64,000 bases of DNA from Cerrena zonata (Eukaryota; Basidiomycota; Agaricomycetes; Polyporales; Cerrenaceae): assembly GCA_038087015.1 (NCBI GenBank), contig JASBNA010000106.1, positions 1-64,000 of the forward strand, given 5' to 3'. Shown in pieces: positions 25,019 through 37,461 of the stretch. Under the pieces are notes generated by a model that saw only the letters and a list, made by a program, of their open reading frames with translations, made no database searches and had not been told where the DNA came from. How positions within the stretch are numbered: position 1 is the first letter of the stretch; the number at the start of each line of letters is the position of its first letter. Made by a program: the position numbers and the translations under genes.

Positions 25019-25240
25019 TCAAACGGCACTGGCAAAGGCTTGCTTTCTCGGCGATTTTCGTCTATGGAATAGTCGCAAGAAGCGGACGAATAGGCCATCC
25101 GGGATCGTAATCGAAGAGGCAACGGAATTCCGATGAGATGATTCGCCATTCGGAAAATCGAGGATTTGATCAATAGCGATGTCGGAGGATAAAGAAGGTA
25201 AGGGTGGGATATGGACACGCGAGGGGAGGAATAAATCATT
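25019..25240 (-). pseudogene. NACHT-protein relic fragment
   Basis: On the minus strand a short open piece reads SSDIAIDQILDFPNGESSH, matching LSDIDIDQLLERPDGKSC in NLR 1 (about 18300-18340). The following bases still resemble the NLR 1 stretch encoding the WPIRPLHASFGDYL segment, but only with frame changes. No P-loop, C2 or WD40 part accompanies it. This is a remnant of a further NLR copy, evidence that the family once had more members here. Confidence 0.6.
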
Positions 25241-26115
25241 TTGACCCTTCACTGACATTTCGAAAACAGCATCGTTGAACGAAGTCTTGGTCACTCTGAT
25301 AGTCGATAACGCCTCAACATACCACCGAGTGTGGTTCCCAAAAGACTGTATGACACCTGAAATTGTCAAAGTAGTGATGTTAGTCTATGACTTCACGCTC
25401 CAGTCTAAAACCGTAACACTGAGATTAGGCGAGCATAGTGGCTGAGAGCTTCTGTCAAACTCGAATTGAATGGTTCCAAGTAGGCTAGCAGAAAAAAGGA
25501 CATCTTACCGGTTTCTAGCCTCACACTCGGCACTGTACGAACCTAAACTGACATCTATCCTTTCATAGTGATGCTCCAAGGTAAGAGCGGCTTGGGGTTC
25601 ACTAGTGTTCACCCCGTACCAGCTTCTAATCAAAGAACAGAAGACTAGAGTCCGCTCTATATTTTTTTAAACATGTGTCGGATTCTGAAGAAGAGATAAT
25701 ACGGTCAACGTACCACATATTAGTTTAAATACATGGGAGTCTGAACCCGATCGAATTTCAGCCTAACAACGGCAAGTTGAGCGGAGTAGAGCATATGGTA
25801 TTCGTGATCAAAAGTGCGATCCTCTCTCCACTATTGTACACAGCCCTACGCATGCACCTAACCAGGGACACGAAACGACATACACATTCTATTCCCATGT
25901 GTATATTGTGAAGCCTGTAATGAGACTACCAACGCAGTTGAGTCTGGATGTCCATGTTCTCTTCGTCCAACTTTGGTATAAATACCGATGTCAGATCCAA
26001 AAAGCCTAAGGTGACGAGAGACAAGGAATTGATAGCAATACAGTAAGCAAAAGTACTTTGTAGAAATTTTGTAGTGATCAACGTGTGCAACGTTGAGGAA
26101 AGCGAAGCAATCTGG
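25241..26115. repeat. Degenerate repeat block related to 39.9-41.5 kb
   Basis: The segment from about 25530 to 25800 resembles 40040-40590: CTTTCATAGTG near 25562 and 40063, and CAACGTACCA near 25708 and 40506 followed by similar sequence. The block ends at the next boundary motif. No intact coding sequence is visible; minus-strand pieces contain hydrophobic runs but break frame. Confidence 0.45.
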
Positions 26116-26147
26116 TTCCAAACTCCGCCCGGCATTACCCGCTCTCA
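26116..26147 (+). repeat. Boundary motif, copy 3
   Basis: TCCAAACTCCGCCCGGCATT followed by ACCCGCTCTCAC, one of the best-preserved copies. It is preceded by CAATCTGGTT, as is the copy at 41551. Confidence 0.6.
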
Positions 26148-26740
26148 CGAGTGCAACGGACCGATGACTACCGATGATACCTCGAAGAAACTGTCTAACA
26201 TCTTGTACTGTACTCTAACACTCTTGCTTCACTGTCAATATCGCCTTGACAGGCACGCTTCAGCAAACAAACGCTTTCCGTAAATCTATGTCGTTGACGC
26301 ATCCCCAACCGTTGCTCGTGCAGACAACCTCCTTCACTTTCGTCTCCGGGTTCAATAGGTAAACGACAATCCGTGTAGCGAGATACCTCCTGCATCCATG
26401 ATCGAAGGACTATTGGTAGTTGGTGACGCTTGTTGCCTACACCTCTGACGAAAAGCCGAAGCTATTCGCATAGACAGGGTATTTACCATCCGCTCTCGGA
26501 TGGATTTGGAATGAACTTATCCCTTCTCTGGACTTTTAGTGGCAAGCGTCCGTCACCAGGCTTCACTGATCCCAATATTGACTATCTTTCTTTAATACAG
26601 TCAGCATACAATCAACGCCTTGGACTCGAACCAGTGGGAACATATTCAACGGATCGAGCCTACCAAACCTCAGGCGCGAATCTACTATTAGGGTCTGTAG
26701 GCACAGAACAGAAGCGATCCCCCGTACTTTAATTCTCATT
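26148..26740. repeat. Repeat block Q, partial copy 2
   Basis: About 0.6 kb similar to 56200-56760 (for example GGATTTGGAATGAACTT versus the corresponding stretch near 56568, and CGGATCGAGCCTACC near 26652 versus the related run near 56698). Interrupted on the right by the MAK5 pseudogene. No gene is supported. Confidence 0.45.
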
Positions 26741-26785
26741 CTTACTGCTCGTAAGCTCGTCTTTTAAGTTTCATCACACCTGGGC

Positions 26786-28682
26786 GTGTGTCTACACGAG
26801 GTGGAAACTGTTGACTCAGCGGTGAAGACTGAACAGGATGATCCCGTTGCCTCATCTATCCTATCCGACAGGAGACGAAACACAATTGGCAAACGCAAAA
26901 GAGGAAGAAAAACCGAGTTCCTGAATCATCTTTGTCAAAACCTAGAGGACACCTTTCAGTCGATGTTGCTACGATAGTTAGCTCCGCACAGAAACAGGGG
27001 AGAATCCTAAGTAGATCGAGGGGTCGATGTGCTTGCTGCGACACCGAGACGACTGTGGGATATTTTACAACAGGTAAGAAATTGTGCAAGATGTCCTTTT
27101 CCAAACGTCGTCATTGTATTCTACAGGATGACGACTTGGCTAGCCAAATCAAGAATCTCAGATTCTTGGTTCTCGACGAAGCGGATCGTATGATCGAAAT
27201 GGGCCATTTTGCTGAGCTCAATAACATTCTTAGGCTCACAATGAGAACAGCGCAGTAAGACGTCTCGTCTTACTGTGCGTAACAGAGGCTGACAACTTTA
27301 CAGAGACGAAGCTATTGAGTCAGAAGAATCAGAAACGGAGGAACAAGACGCGTTAGCGAATGAGGACGACTCGTTGGCGACGGACATGCAGACATTCGTC
27401 TTCTCAGCCACACTGAGCAAAGATATTTCAAAGAACTTGAAGAAACGACAACGGTGGTAGGGAAAAAGAAGCGCAAACCAGCTTCAACACTTAATGACTT
27501 GGTCACGAAACTTGACTTCCGGGACCCCGAACCAACGGTCATCCACCTTAGCCCTCAGGGTGGGGCTGTCTCCACCCTCAGAGAAGGCAAAATTGACTGT
27601 CTGGGGAACGACAAGGACGCGTACTTATATTATCTCCTCTAGCGTTACCCTGGTCGATCTTCCTTTCTTCTATCGAAGGGATTCGTCGATTACTTCCCCT
27701 TATGGAACTGCTCGAGGTCAAGACCTTCCCTTTGTACTCCCAACTTGAATAACGTCAACGACTACAGAATCTTGATCGGTTCAAAAACACATCTAACTCT
27801 GTACTCTTGGCCACCGACATCGCTGCCCGCGGTTTGGATAATACCTTCGGTCAATCATGTTGTGCACTACCAGGTCCCTCGCACTACTGATGCGTACGTT
27901 GATCGGAACGGTCGTGCGGCTCGAGCGATGATGATGGGTTCAGTTGATGTGCATAGTAGACGAGAGGCGGATCGTGAGGGTACTTTTGAGTAGTCTTGGG
28001 AGAAGTGAGTTTTATTTCATCATTACGTCATCTCTTACGATATCGTTCCGCCTACATACCAACTAAGTGTGTAGATGAGGAAGAGATCCCGGAAATGACT
28101 GCTGAGTTCTATATAACTAGAGGCGCGTATTCAGCTCGCCCGCCAAATCGACGCCATTCAGCAAGTCAAGAAGGAGAATCATGAAAAGCATGGGTTGCGT
28201 GAAGCACCTGAGGCAATGGAAATCGAGATCAATTCCGGCATGGGCTTAAGGTAGATCTATTCATATATACTCCCTCTCCTTGTGTTGGAGCTTATTTTAC
28301 TTTGTAGCGACGACGACGATTCCCGTACCTACGAAACACCAAAAGAAGACTGCAGATACCAAGACTGCAGTCTTGAAAGCGAAGCTTAAAGATCCTCTCG
28401 CCCAGCCGTTAATTGTCCGTGATGTATCAACACCCTATATCACCTCTTGCAGTAGGTTGATTGTTGACGTTGTTATGGCCGGCCAATGTATATCTCTTTT
28501 CGATACCATTGATGCTATCGTATTTTGCTCTGTAGTCAGATCACGAACACATGGTTGGTCTGAAGAAAACGCAAGCAGGAACTGACTTGATTGTTCCTAA
28601 GAGAAAGCTCAAACCGAAGAGAGCGAAAGAAGAGTTGGAAGAATGGGCCAGTGAATCAAATCGCAATGACACCGCGTACTAG
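26786..28682 (+). pseudogene. MAK5: Inverted, 5'-truncated duplicate of the MAK5 helicase gene
   Basis: Homology to the helicase gene at the left edge begins mid-gene (DSAVKTEQDDP), so motif I and the N-terminus are missing. It then follows the parent through the DEAD motif exon (27127-27255), motif III SATLSK (about 27405), the helicase C region and C-terminal exons that lie outside the window for the parent copy, ending near the stop at 28680-28682. Introns are retained at the same places (27073-27126, about 27253-27303, about 28490-28540), so this is a DNA-level duplication, not a retrocopy. Disabling changes include frameshifts near 27455, a CAA-to-TAA type stop in LEQRQRL (27747-27755), a 4-base loss near 27939, and internal deletions near 28105-28125. 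It cannot make an active helicase. Confidence 0.85.
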
Positions 28683-30109
28683 TATAACAATCGACCTTCG
28701 ATGTCCGATGGCGAGCTATGTGCGTACGATGCTCATTTCTTCTACCAAACCGAAACACACTTAAAGGTATAGGCGTTTCATCGTAATATTCGTTCAAAGT
28801 TTCTTCCACGTTCGTCAGGTTAAATCCTCTAGATAGACCTACGTTCGAATAGACGCTGCAATTATACCCAGTGCTAGTAGTTTGGTGCTAGTAACTTACG
28901 ACGTTATCACTAATACAAACACCATGGTCAGATAGACACCTACAACTGAAATGTGACAGCCCCATAGCTTTTGTGACATTGTGTACAATCGTACGGGCGC
29001 ACTAAAACCTTCGTTGTTCAAAATACATATGAGAATATAGCACTAAGGGGGATGTTGCCCTTTAGTGAAATATAATGTTTTTAGCATAGTCACGGTGCTA
29101 CTCCCCTCCAGCTAGATTCTCAACGTCCAAGAGCCAGTGATCTATTCGAATTGGTCACCGCGGCACACATGCATATTATGACCGTGACCCATACCCAATG
29201 GCTATGACGGTAAATTTTTACTACTACGCATCCTTCACCCTTTTCGTAATTGGAGAAGCCAAAATTGTCTGTGATACGTATGACTCAGTATCACACGTGA
29301 ATATTCAGATTACGTCTTACGGGTGTAGTTGAACCGCAATGAATTCGTCCATGTACCATGACACGAAGTCGAGTTTTGATCCGGAACAGTGTACTGGTAA
29401 GCTACTGTGCTCGTGGTGAGTCTAGTGTCATGGAATCTTATTAAATACGAGGAACTTGACTGACAGTATTTTAGTGCCTCATTGTTACATATACATATAC
29501 TCGACCCGCCCCAGGCTCTGAATACTTCTGTAGTAGCCTCCCTCATTGGGCTTGGGAATAATCTACTTTCAAGTACTTCTGGGCAATTACGGGCCGGAGC
29601 TCAAATACAACTCGCCATATAATTGTCTTCTTGAAACTGGGCCTCTCGTTCGTTCGCTCACACCGGATCCGCAAGCTAAATTCTAGTTCCCTAGTCACAG
29701 TTTGTACCCCACCAAATAGTCTTGAGTCGTTGATATCGATATGATTCGTGGAGCTCTTTCTCATTATGTAAGTGGCTTTACCCTTGCGATTAGTCCAGAA
29801 TTAGTGTTCAAAGGAACCTGGTTATACCAATACCTCCCGCCACCGGCAGTTGCCTCTATCATGAATTTAAGAACATGCTCACCAGAGCAAGCTGGACACG
29901 CACTCGCGGTGAGTTCCTCATGGAGTAGCTATTTCGTTTTTGACGTTCATCGCCCTGAACTTTGGTGCGAATGACCTCAAGCGAATGTTCATTGCGAAGG
30001 CGTGATATGCACATTGATGATAACACAATGCTGTAAATTCTGTGGTCTCGGTACAAATAGAAGCCCACGGGTTACTACATAAGAACAGAATGTATTCTGG
30101 GCTGGTTTT
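28683..30109. other. Intergenic stretch; may hold a first exon of the next gene
   Basis: 1.4 kb without a supportable gene. An ATG at 29741 followed by a plausible donor (GTAAGT at 29768) could be a 5' exon or leader of the membrane-protein gene at 30110, but the join is not evident. No repeat relation was noted. Confidence 0.35.
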
Positions 30110-31503
30110 ATGCCATCGCCCATCGGCACTATGTCTTCCTCACTGAGTGATAATCCACTCCAATCATGTCTTTCCAGCAGGAAATCCCTGTGGGCATCGG
30201 CACCCCAGTCCCGTGGCACATCTAACATTCTGACGATATGTCTCAGCACAATCTTCATTTGTGTTTGGCAGGCTTGGCACCCTAATATCCCCAAGCGAAG
30301 ACCGGAACATCGTGTTGTACTTCACGATCTTCTCGAGGGAGCAATACAGTTCATCGTGTTTCTCCTTTGTCCCGAAAGCCTTTTCGTTATAGCTTTTGAA
30401 GACTTCAGACAAGCATACATTCTGTGCAATAACGTAAATCGACTGGGATGTTTCTCATCTGCTCCTGTCTCTCGGCACTCCCGAATATGCAGGAAACGGC
30501 TCAGCAGAGATGTCCCTGAGAGGAGCTTGGTAGGTATTATTTTGAGATTCCTGACACTACATACATGCTCAATTTTTTGATCCAGAGTATACCCCCTCGA
30601 CTGCACCGTTGGACACTCACTCATTCGTTCTACGCCGTAATGGGAGGTTATGCCATTGCTGCTGACAATGCGGGAGCCGCGGAGCTGTTTACATCATATC
30701 AAGCACTGAGTGGGAGTGAAGTACAGCGAATTCTGCAACATTCGCCTTCTCGCGTCCCCGAACTATCTGAAGAATCGATCTTCGCTCGTAGCCAGCGGGA
30801 CGCACTCTCCAAAGCCGTCGCCCTACTTCAGATTTTCTCATTTTGCATGACATGCATTTTGAGACGGGCTGAAGGGCTCTCTCTCAGTGTTCTTGAGGTT
30901 TCAACGATAGGATATGCAGTCTGTGCCATTCTGGCTTACCTTCCTTGGTGGAAGAAACCCCGTATCTCGACAGAGCCGACGCTAATTAAGTCGAATGTGG
31001 AGGTTACGGAGGACATCAACCGTGACGGAGCTTCGGGTTCTGGTGCATTAAACATCGGCGGAGTCGTGGAGCTCGTCCCCAACGCAATCCTCGAGAAATA
31101 TAGGGGTGAAGACTTTGTTTGGGCCGTTGGTTTCATTTCGCCTTCCGTGTATGGGCTCCTGCATTTACTTGCTTGGAATGACTCGTTCCCCACCTGCATC
31201 GAGCATATACTCTGGCGTATCTCGACTGTTGTGGTTACAGCTTCAGGAATGGCGATATTCCTGACTGTTTTTGTCGGTGCAGCACTCGAAGAATGGTTTA
31301 GATATATGTTGGACGTCGATAACGTAAACTGGACGGCGGCAATGATCCGTACGCTTCTACATATTTTGGTCTATTCTATTGTCCTTCTATATATCCTAGC
31401 CCGTCTTTACATGATCATAGAAACCTTTCGTCAGCTCTTATATCTACCACCTGATGCTTATCAAGTCGCCTCATGGTCTTATTACTTACCTCACATCTCA
31501 TAG
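30110..31503 (+). CDS. Orphan fungal multi-pass membrane protein
   Basis: This belongs by pattern to a large agaricomycete family of uncharacterised integral membrane proteins. Exon 1 carries the hallmark SRGTSNILTICLSTIF with a Trp/His-Pro-Asn-Ile-Pro follow-up (about 30212-30290) and a hydrophobic stretch IQFIVFLLCPESLFVIAF (about 30333-30390). A 56-base intron (30530-30585, GTAGGT to CAG) joins to IPPRLHRWTLTHSFYAVMGG (about 30590-30645). The second exon has at least four further hydrophobic segments, for example near 30830, 31120, 31225 and 31360. The spliced product is about 445 residues. The start is uncertain: ATG 30110 or 30131, or an unseen upstream exon. Function is unknown. It is a single copy in this window, lying between the MAK5 pseudogene and the three-gene tandem array. 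Confidence 0.7.
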
Positions 31504-32658
31504 CGAACAGGAGTCTCATTATATACAGAGTTCGAACAGGGTCAGACATGTTAGCGATCTATAGGAGATGATTGGAAAAGGAAGCCCCATCCATGGCCAC
31601 ATGAAATTCTTGATATTGAGAAGGTGTTCGCCGTGACTTCATTGTTGCCGGATGCAAGGAGGTTCCCAGGTATTACTTTAATGTAAACGGTAGTAAAGAG
31701 GCGATCATATTGTGACATAAACGCAGGGAAAATTACGAACTCTTACTGAAACTGTGAATGAGTACATCAACGTGCGACGATATTGAAGCAAGTTTTCTCG
31801 ACTGCGTGTGGGGCTAATTGACAGAACGTGTACCGTGAACATGTGCTTGGGAGTCGATGCTATAGCAAATCTCACTTGTTAGACGATTCATTTCCCTCTA
31901 TTGGTTTGTTATTAATAGCACACGAAACCCGCATCCTTTATTATGTAGCTATAACGTATTGAGCCAGAACTGACTAACGGGGATTGGTCTGTCGCGGCTG
32001 AGGTCTATGTAATAGAGGCTATTTGAAGGATGCAGAATAGGAAATGTATTAGACGTTCAAGTATGACAGATGACAAAAGATCTATAGCTAGGCGCGTAAC
32101 TCTTCTCGATGTTCCAACACCCACTCTGGCACCACCAAGTTCTTCAGCAAGCCGCTGGCAGTATTTATAGTCAGAAACTCTAGCTTGACGATTACGAAAA
32201 CACCAGCAAGGCTTGGTCACATAGGACGGGGCTCTTCTAACATGATGCATTCATTTCCGAGGTCAGACACGCAAGCAGACAGCTGGCTCGTCGAATACAC
32301 GCTGGGCCTCGCACATGACTGGGCATGCGTACATAGGCTCCGAACGTTGACGAGTGTCCTATAATATCATGATTATTAGAAAAACTTGGTATGAAGGGAG
32401 TCGAAACTTCGCTAAGTTCGCTTTTGCATTGAAGGTGTTTCTTATATCGGCCAATAATGTTGCAGGATATCGTACTGTATGAACTACGAATCAGCACATC
32501 GGCGATCTACGTCAGATATGGTTTGTGATTCAAGTTCTTCCGAGTCTAGGTATTCCCTCATGCACACCTCGTTTCTCTCCAAGAGTTCTCAGGGGTTCTG
32601 CTCACTGAACCTCTTCCCACAACTCACTCCTCTTGCAACACGTATCCCCTAACCCATC
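31504..32658. other. Intergenic stretch, no gene seen
   Basis: 1.15 kb of AT-richer sequence with only short ORFs. It must hold the 3' end of the membrane-protein gene and the promoter of the first tandem-trio gene. No clear TATA box is seen close to 32659. Confidence 0.4.
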
Positions 32659-34296
32659 ATGTTTATGATGCTTCGTAGTCTCTTCAGCGGGAGCAGCAAG
32701 ATATCTCACCCTGTAGCGTCCTACAAACTGAGTCCCGAAGACGAGTTCCACAATGGACTTTCTCGAATGCGTGACGAGACGATAGCGGAGGCTCAAAGGC
32801 TTTCTACATATGTCTCTTATGTTGATACTATGTTCGAAACTATACTGTGGAAGATCGAACAGGACAACAGTACTACGGTGTCTACGTCTTTCGCCGACGA
32901 CGTCAAAGTATTAACTAGCCAGTGGAAATCACTTAGGGAGGTAATAATCCAATATTTATGCTCATTATTAATATAACTAATATGATGAACATCTTATCGA
33001 ATCCCAGACATTCAGATCGTTGATGTGGAGCTCCCGCGATGTAGCTGGGCAGGTGGAATTCGGGATGCAAGGTTCATCTTTCGCGTTCACTACCCTTTCT
33101 CCTTAGTGATGAATTTTCCCCCAACAGACCTCTCCAGTGTACTCACGCAAGAGATTCTTTTGGACACGACAATACCTGTAGAGGATCTCAAAGTCGCAAT
33201 TCAAGACTATTCGAAGGTGAGATCGAACATCAAGCGGACCATGTTCACATCCGATATCATTATTTCAGGGTCTCGAGAGCAATAAGACCAAAGGCCAAGA
33301 ATTGGTCGACAAATCTAAGGATTTCTCCCGACAAATGATGTCATTCAAAACAGAATGGGCTAGGGTTGTCAAAAATCATGCTATTGACTTCAGCACGCCC
33401 GGTTTGCGAAAGTTGACTTTGGATATTGCGAGTCTCACGGTCAAACTGGATGAGTGAGTGCCAGTTATCTTGCTTCATATGTATCTTACCCGTGGATACT
33501 TCCGGATACCAGGCATAGGAGACAAGTAAGCGTTATGATTGTATGTGACATTCTTGCTCAACGATGCTTTCTCAGATTTCGCTACTTCTCTCGCCTCGAG
33601 ATATGTTCACTTTCAGCTCTCATGCACTAAATGTCGTTTGCCATTTCTGTCCAACGGCATGGATGTCGCTTCCGGTACCGCTCAGCAAGTTCAATTTCCA
33701 ATGCTTTATCTAACTTGGCGCATAGACTATCACATTTGATCATACAGCTCGCGATGACCTCTTCAAGCAGCTATGCAACTCTCAAAGTGGTATGTCTTAT
33801 ACTCGCTCTATCTATCACCCCTATTCACTGTCCGTTAGAAATCAGAGGCAAATTGGAAAAAGCGAGGCAGGAAAGGGATGCCATTATTTCTCATCTCGAG
33901 GGATTCCACGCCCTTGACGCATTCTTGACTGCATATAGCGACGTTTTTGGTGTTATTCAGGCAAATATGGAAACCACAGCATCGGTGTGGACTGCCGTAT
34001 GTACACACTTTCTCGATAGAGCTATTTATCTCACGAGCATCGTTCCAGGTGCAAGCTGATCTGAAGGCTATGAATAATTTCTTGGATGTGCAAAGCAGCG
34101 CACAGTCAGATGTAAGCATGCGTATTCTCGCTCACCATATTTTAGCTGAACGTGGCGATTACAGGTACACAGAAACACGTTCAATAAGCGAGTCGAAATA
34201 GCCAGCCGTATCCATGATCTTCTACAAGCCATATTCCAAGGGTATCAGTCTCCTCCCGTCCTTGAAACTCATGGAAAGAATCTCGGTTCATTTTAG
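32659..34296 (+). CDS. Tandem-trio protein 1: helical protein with central hydrophobic segment
   Basis: Family not recognised. The ATG at 32659 starts exon 1 (to 32940), encoding charged helices. Later exons follow at about 33006-33071, 33128-33216, 33268-33453, a mini-exon near 33513-33525 and 33577-33670, then the C-terminal exons to the stop TAG at 34294-34296, giving roughly 360 residues. The exon after the mini-exon encodes a mildly hydrophobic segment (MFTFSSHALNVVCHFC) aligning with the same place in the two downstream paralogues. The C-terminal half is charged and coiled-coil-like (KLEKARQERDAI; TTASVWTAVQADLK). The exon plan is shared with its neighbours, which supports the splice joins. 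Genes 1 and 2 both span exactly 1638 bases. This copy is the most divergent, and its splice around 33680-33750 is the least certain. Confidence 0.65.
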
Positions 34297-35057
34297 GCAA
34301 CGGGTATGTACTATACCGGATGTATACTCAGTTGTATATACCGGATTAGGATCGATTGTCATCCTCACCATATATCGTCAGTCACAGCGACTAACTCAAT
34401 TGACATATTCTCTATATGGTCTTCGGGAACCGAGAGCACCTGCTGAAATGTTCTATGGACAGAACTCAAATAACCCATATCTAGTATCAGATGGTATCTA
34501 CCGCTCTATAAGCAGGTGAAGCAATTGCATATCGTGAAAACGGTGTTGCTGATCATTCGCACCAGTGTTGCTTTGATAATGACACATGCGATTCCCCGAA
34601 AGCATTGAAATTAAGTTAGATTCGTTCACGTCAGTCATTGGGGGACGTGTCACTTTTGCTGCATCCATCGATCATCAGTAATCGCTCTAGCTCCACTTAT
34701 GAGCTTAGAAGATTGGGAAAGCAGCCGCGCACCGAGTGACTGAATCTACACCCGTGATAAGTGTTCACTCAGTAGGGGAAGAGGATACTTAGGTCACCCA
34801 AATTAGGTGTCCTTATGTCTCCTTTTTGCATTACATCGTTTCAAGTGTCAGTTGAAATTCATCCCTTGTGGTCATGGGCCTTCGTTGGTTCTATTTTTAT
34901 CTAGAGCTCTGATATCAAAACGCGATTTCCATGCCACCTGTACATATACTACTTGACAAGGCTCCCGTACAATCGCCGGGATCAGTACATAAGTCGCTAT
35001 TCGACTCTATCTCCCTTAGCACCTCGCTACGTTATCTTCACACTTACCGATACCAAC
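34297..35057. other. Spacer between trio genes 1 and 2
   Basis: 760 bases, presumably terminator of gene 1 and promoter of gene 2. It contains a short direct repeat TATACCGGAT (near 34314 and 34337). No ORF with support. Confidence 0.4.
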
Positions 35058-36695
35058 ATGCCATTACCCTGGTCATCCAGTAGCGGGCACGGCGAGGGGG
35101 AAACGTATGACATAGCGAAGGTCTACACAGTTATCGGACAAGAAAAACAGAACGAGTTTATAGAGAAATCTATCGACCAGCTTATCTGCGACATTCAATC
35201 TGTCGAGCAGTCGTTCGCAGTCGCCCTACGTGCTATGCGCCACGCCAACGAGGAGAATGTATCGAAGGTGGATTTTGTCCAGGAACTGGGTGGCTATATC
35301 AAGCGTTGGGAGGAACACAGATTGGTAATATGTTTTAGATATCTTGTCATGATATGGCTTTAAAATATTCATTGTTTCTAGACCTTCCGGAAACTCCTTT
35401 GGAAATCTCGCGACATTGCCAGCGAGGCAATGCATATTGTACAGGGTGAGTATACCTTTTGTCCCTCTCATCCAGAGTGGATTGTGTATTTCTATTTTAG
35501 ATGTTACATCTGTCTTCATCAACGGAGTACTTCATGACAGTGGTATAACCGGAGATGTATCTGGCAAGACTCTGAAGGATGCGATCGCCGAATATACAGG
35601 CGTAAGACAAGATTGTATACTTTGCACGAGTTCATCGGCATTGACGAGTTATCGCCTCCCAGCATATTACGAAGAAAGAACCCATCCAGAAGTGTGCAGA
35701 TCTAGTGGACGGCTTTAAGGCTTTAGCCGAAGGGGTCGTCATGTTCAAGAATGACTGGATAAAGCTAGTCGACAACAATCAGATCATATTTTCGACCCTG
35801 AAAACAGACATAGCTAAGAAAATCGATGCGGCCGTTGCTCAACTCAGAGAGTAAGCATTTATGATTTTCTATGATTTTGTATTCATCCACCGTCACATTT
35901 TGTCATAGTTTCCAGCTGCAAGTATGTGACAACTTATGATCGGTGTAGCCTTTTGTCTCAAATGCAGCTTTTCAGATCCTTCGCCTCACCTCGCAAGACA
36001 ACCTTTTGTCAATCGGACTTTCAGCACTCTCAATTATCTCTACTTTTTGTTGGCAGCAATTTGTAGTAAGTCTGTAGTTCTCCATAAATCAGTCGCTTTC
36101 TAAGTTTATTTATCCAGGAGGGCGATGATGAAGGTGTAACTATCCCGTTACCGTTCAAGCAGATCTATAGGCTCTATCATGGTATGTCGTACTTCATTGT
36201 AGGGGTGTATATACTCACATAATTCCAGACAAGAAAGGCGATTTGGAGAAACTGAGATGCGAACGAGATGAGAAAACAAAGGATCACCAACAGTTCAAGG
36301 CCCTTGACGATTTTCTGTCCGACTCGAGCGGTACCTTTGACTCCATGACCAGAAAAATCAGGAGTATTGGAAATGTCTGGGGGGTGGTGAGCCTACCCAA
36401 CATATTTGAAATTGCATCGTTTTGATCAATAACTAGATCCGACGTGATTTGAACCAACTAGAACTCGCTCTTCAACAGATTCTCAGTGCAGAGTTCACTT
36501 CCCAAGCGGTGAGTATCGACGAAGCTATAATGAACCTACAATATCTTACATCGTCAATAGCTCCGAACAGCGGCATTCAAGAAACGGGTGGAGAGAGCTC
36601 ACCAGATCTATGCCGTGTTGAACAAGATACTCTCTGAGTATGCATCCGCTGCTTACAGAGAGCCTCTGTTCGCAAAACCGATGGATGGGAAATAA
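35058..36695 (+). CDS. Tandem-trio protein 2: helical protein with central hydrophobic segment
   Basis: Paralogue of its two neighbours; family unknown. The ATG at 35058 (MPLPWSSSSG) aligns with MPHWTFKRSK of gene 3. Exon 1 ends at 35324; later exons give TFRKLLWKSRDIASEAMHIV, a block around KDAIAEYT, and a long helix ending KKIDAAVAQLRE (near 35850). A mini-exon (DFQLQ) precedes the hydrophobic exon at 35976-36066 (DNLLSIGLSALSIISTFCWQ), the best membrane-insertion candidate. The C-terminal half begins with DKKGDLEKLRCERDEKTKD and is predominantly helical and charged, with stop TAA at 36693-36695. Length is about 390 residues. There is no signal peptide, so the product is probably cytosolic or membrane-inserting. 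All joins keep frame, so the gene looks intact. What it does cannot be read from sequence. Confidence 0.72.
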
Positions 36696-37461
36696 ATATC
36701 AGAAAGTATATTCTATGAACGAGTGGCTTGCTCCGAGATCATGCCATGCACTGGTAGGATTGTCCGCATACATAAAATAAAACACAATGTATTCTGATAT
36801 GACTTCGAAATTACGCGATTGATGTGAATGCGACGAGCAAAATTTGATAACAAGAGAGGACTTTGCTTCTGGGGGTCAGCATTATTTCGGTTCTAATATT
36901 TGTTAGTTGTAGTGTCTATTTTCTTTGTCAATTATCGAGCTGCCGGTTTCATTATCTGATTCTGAGGATGATATTAGTACGTTATACGTTAACTTGGCTG
37001 TGTAAAGAGAATGGTAGGCACGTTTTGACGGGCTTTGTGCTATGTATAGGCTCTATAAACCCTTGTCCCGAATCCGGCAAGTCGGATAGGCTCTAAAAGG
37101 GCTGCGCCGGTGTTGTGAGTACCCGGGAAATTCGCCAGACAAATATCCATCATGATCTTGTACCCTTGATTCTGAGTCGTCAGAAATTCATCTCGATCTT
37201 AGCACTCCAGCTCCTTGTAACTGCTAACAACCAAGCGGACAGCAACAGGCGTAAGTATGATTATGTCGCAGCCCCACGGAATAGCTCTATATCCAAGCTC
37301 CAGTCGAGCCTTCGTTTGGTCTATATCATTTCCCTAAGTTAAGGTTCTGTCGAACAACCTTCCTCCATGTGCTTTACAGGTCTTTCAGCACTACAAGTAA
37401 AGAATCACCGTCAGTATCAGCCCATCGATACTCACCATCACCTTTACCGAACTGAGCCCCA
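36696..37461. other. Spacer between trio genes 2 and 3
   Basis: 766 bases with no supported gene. The sequence just before the ATG of gene 3 (CCTTTACCGAACTGAG) resembles that before gene 2 (CACTTACCGATACCAAC), which suggests duplicated 5' leaders. Confidence 0.4.
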
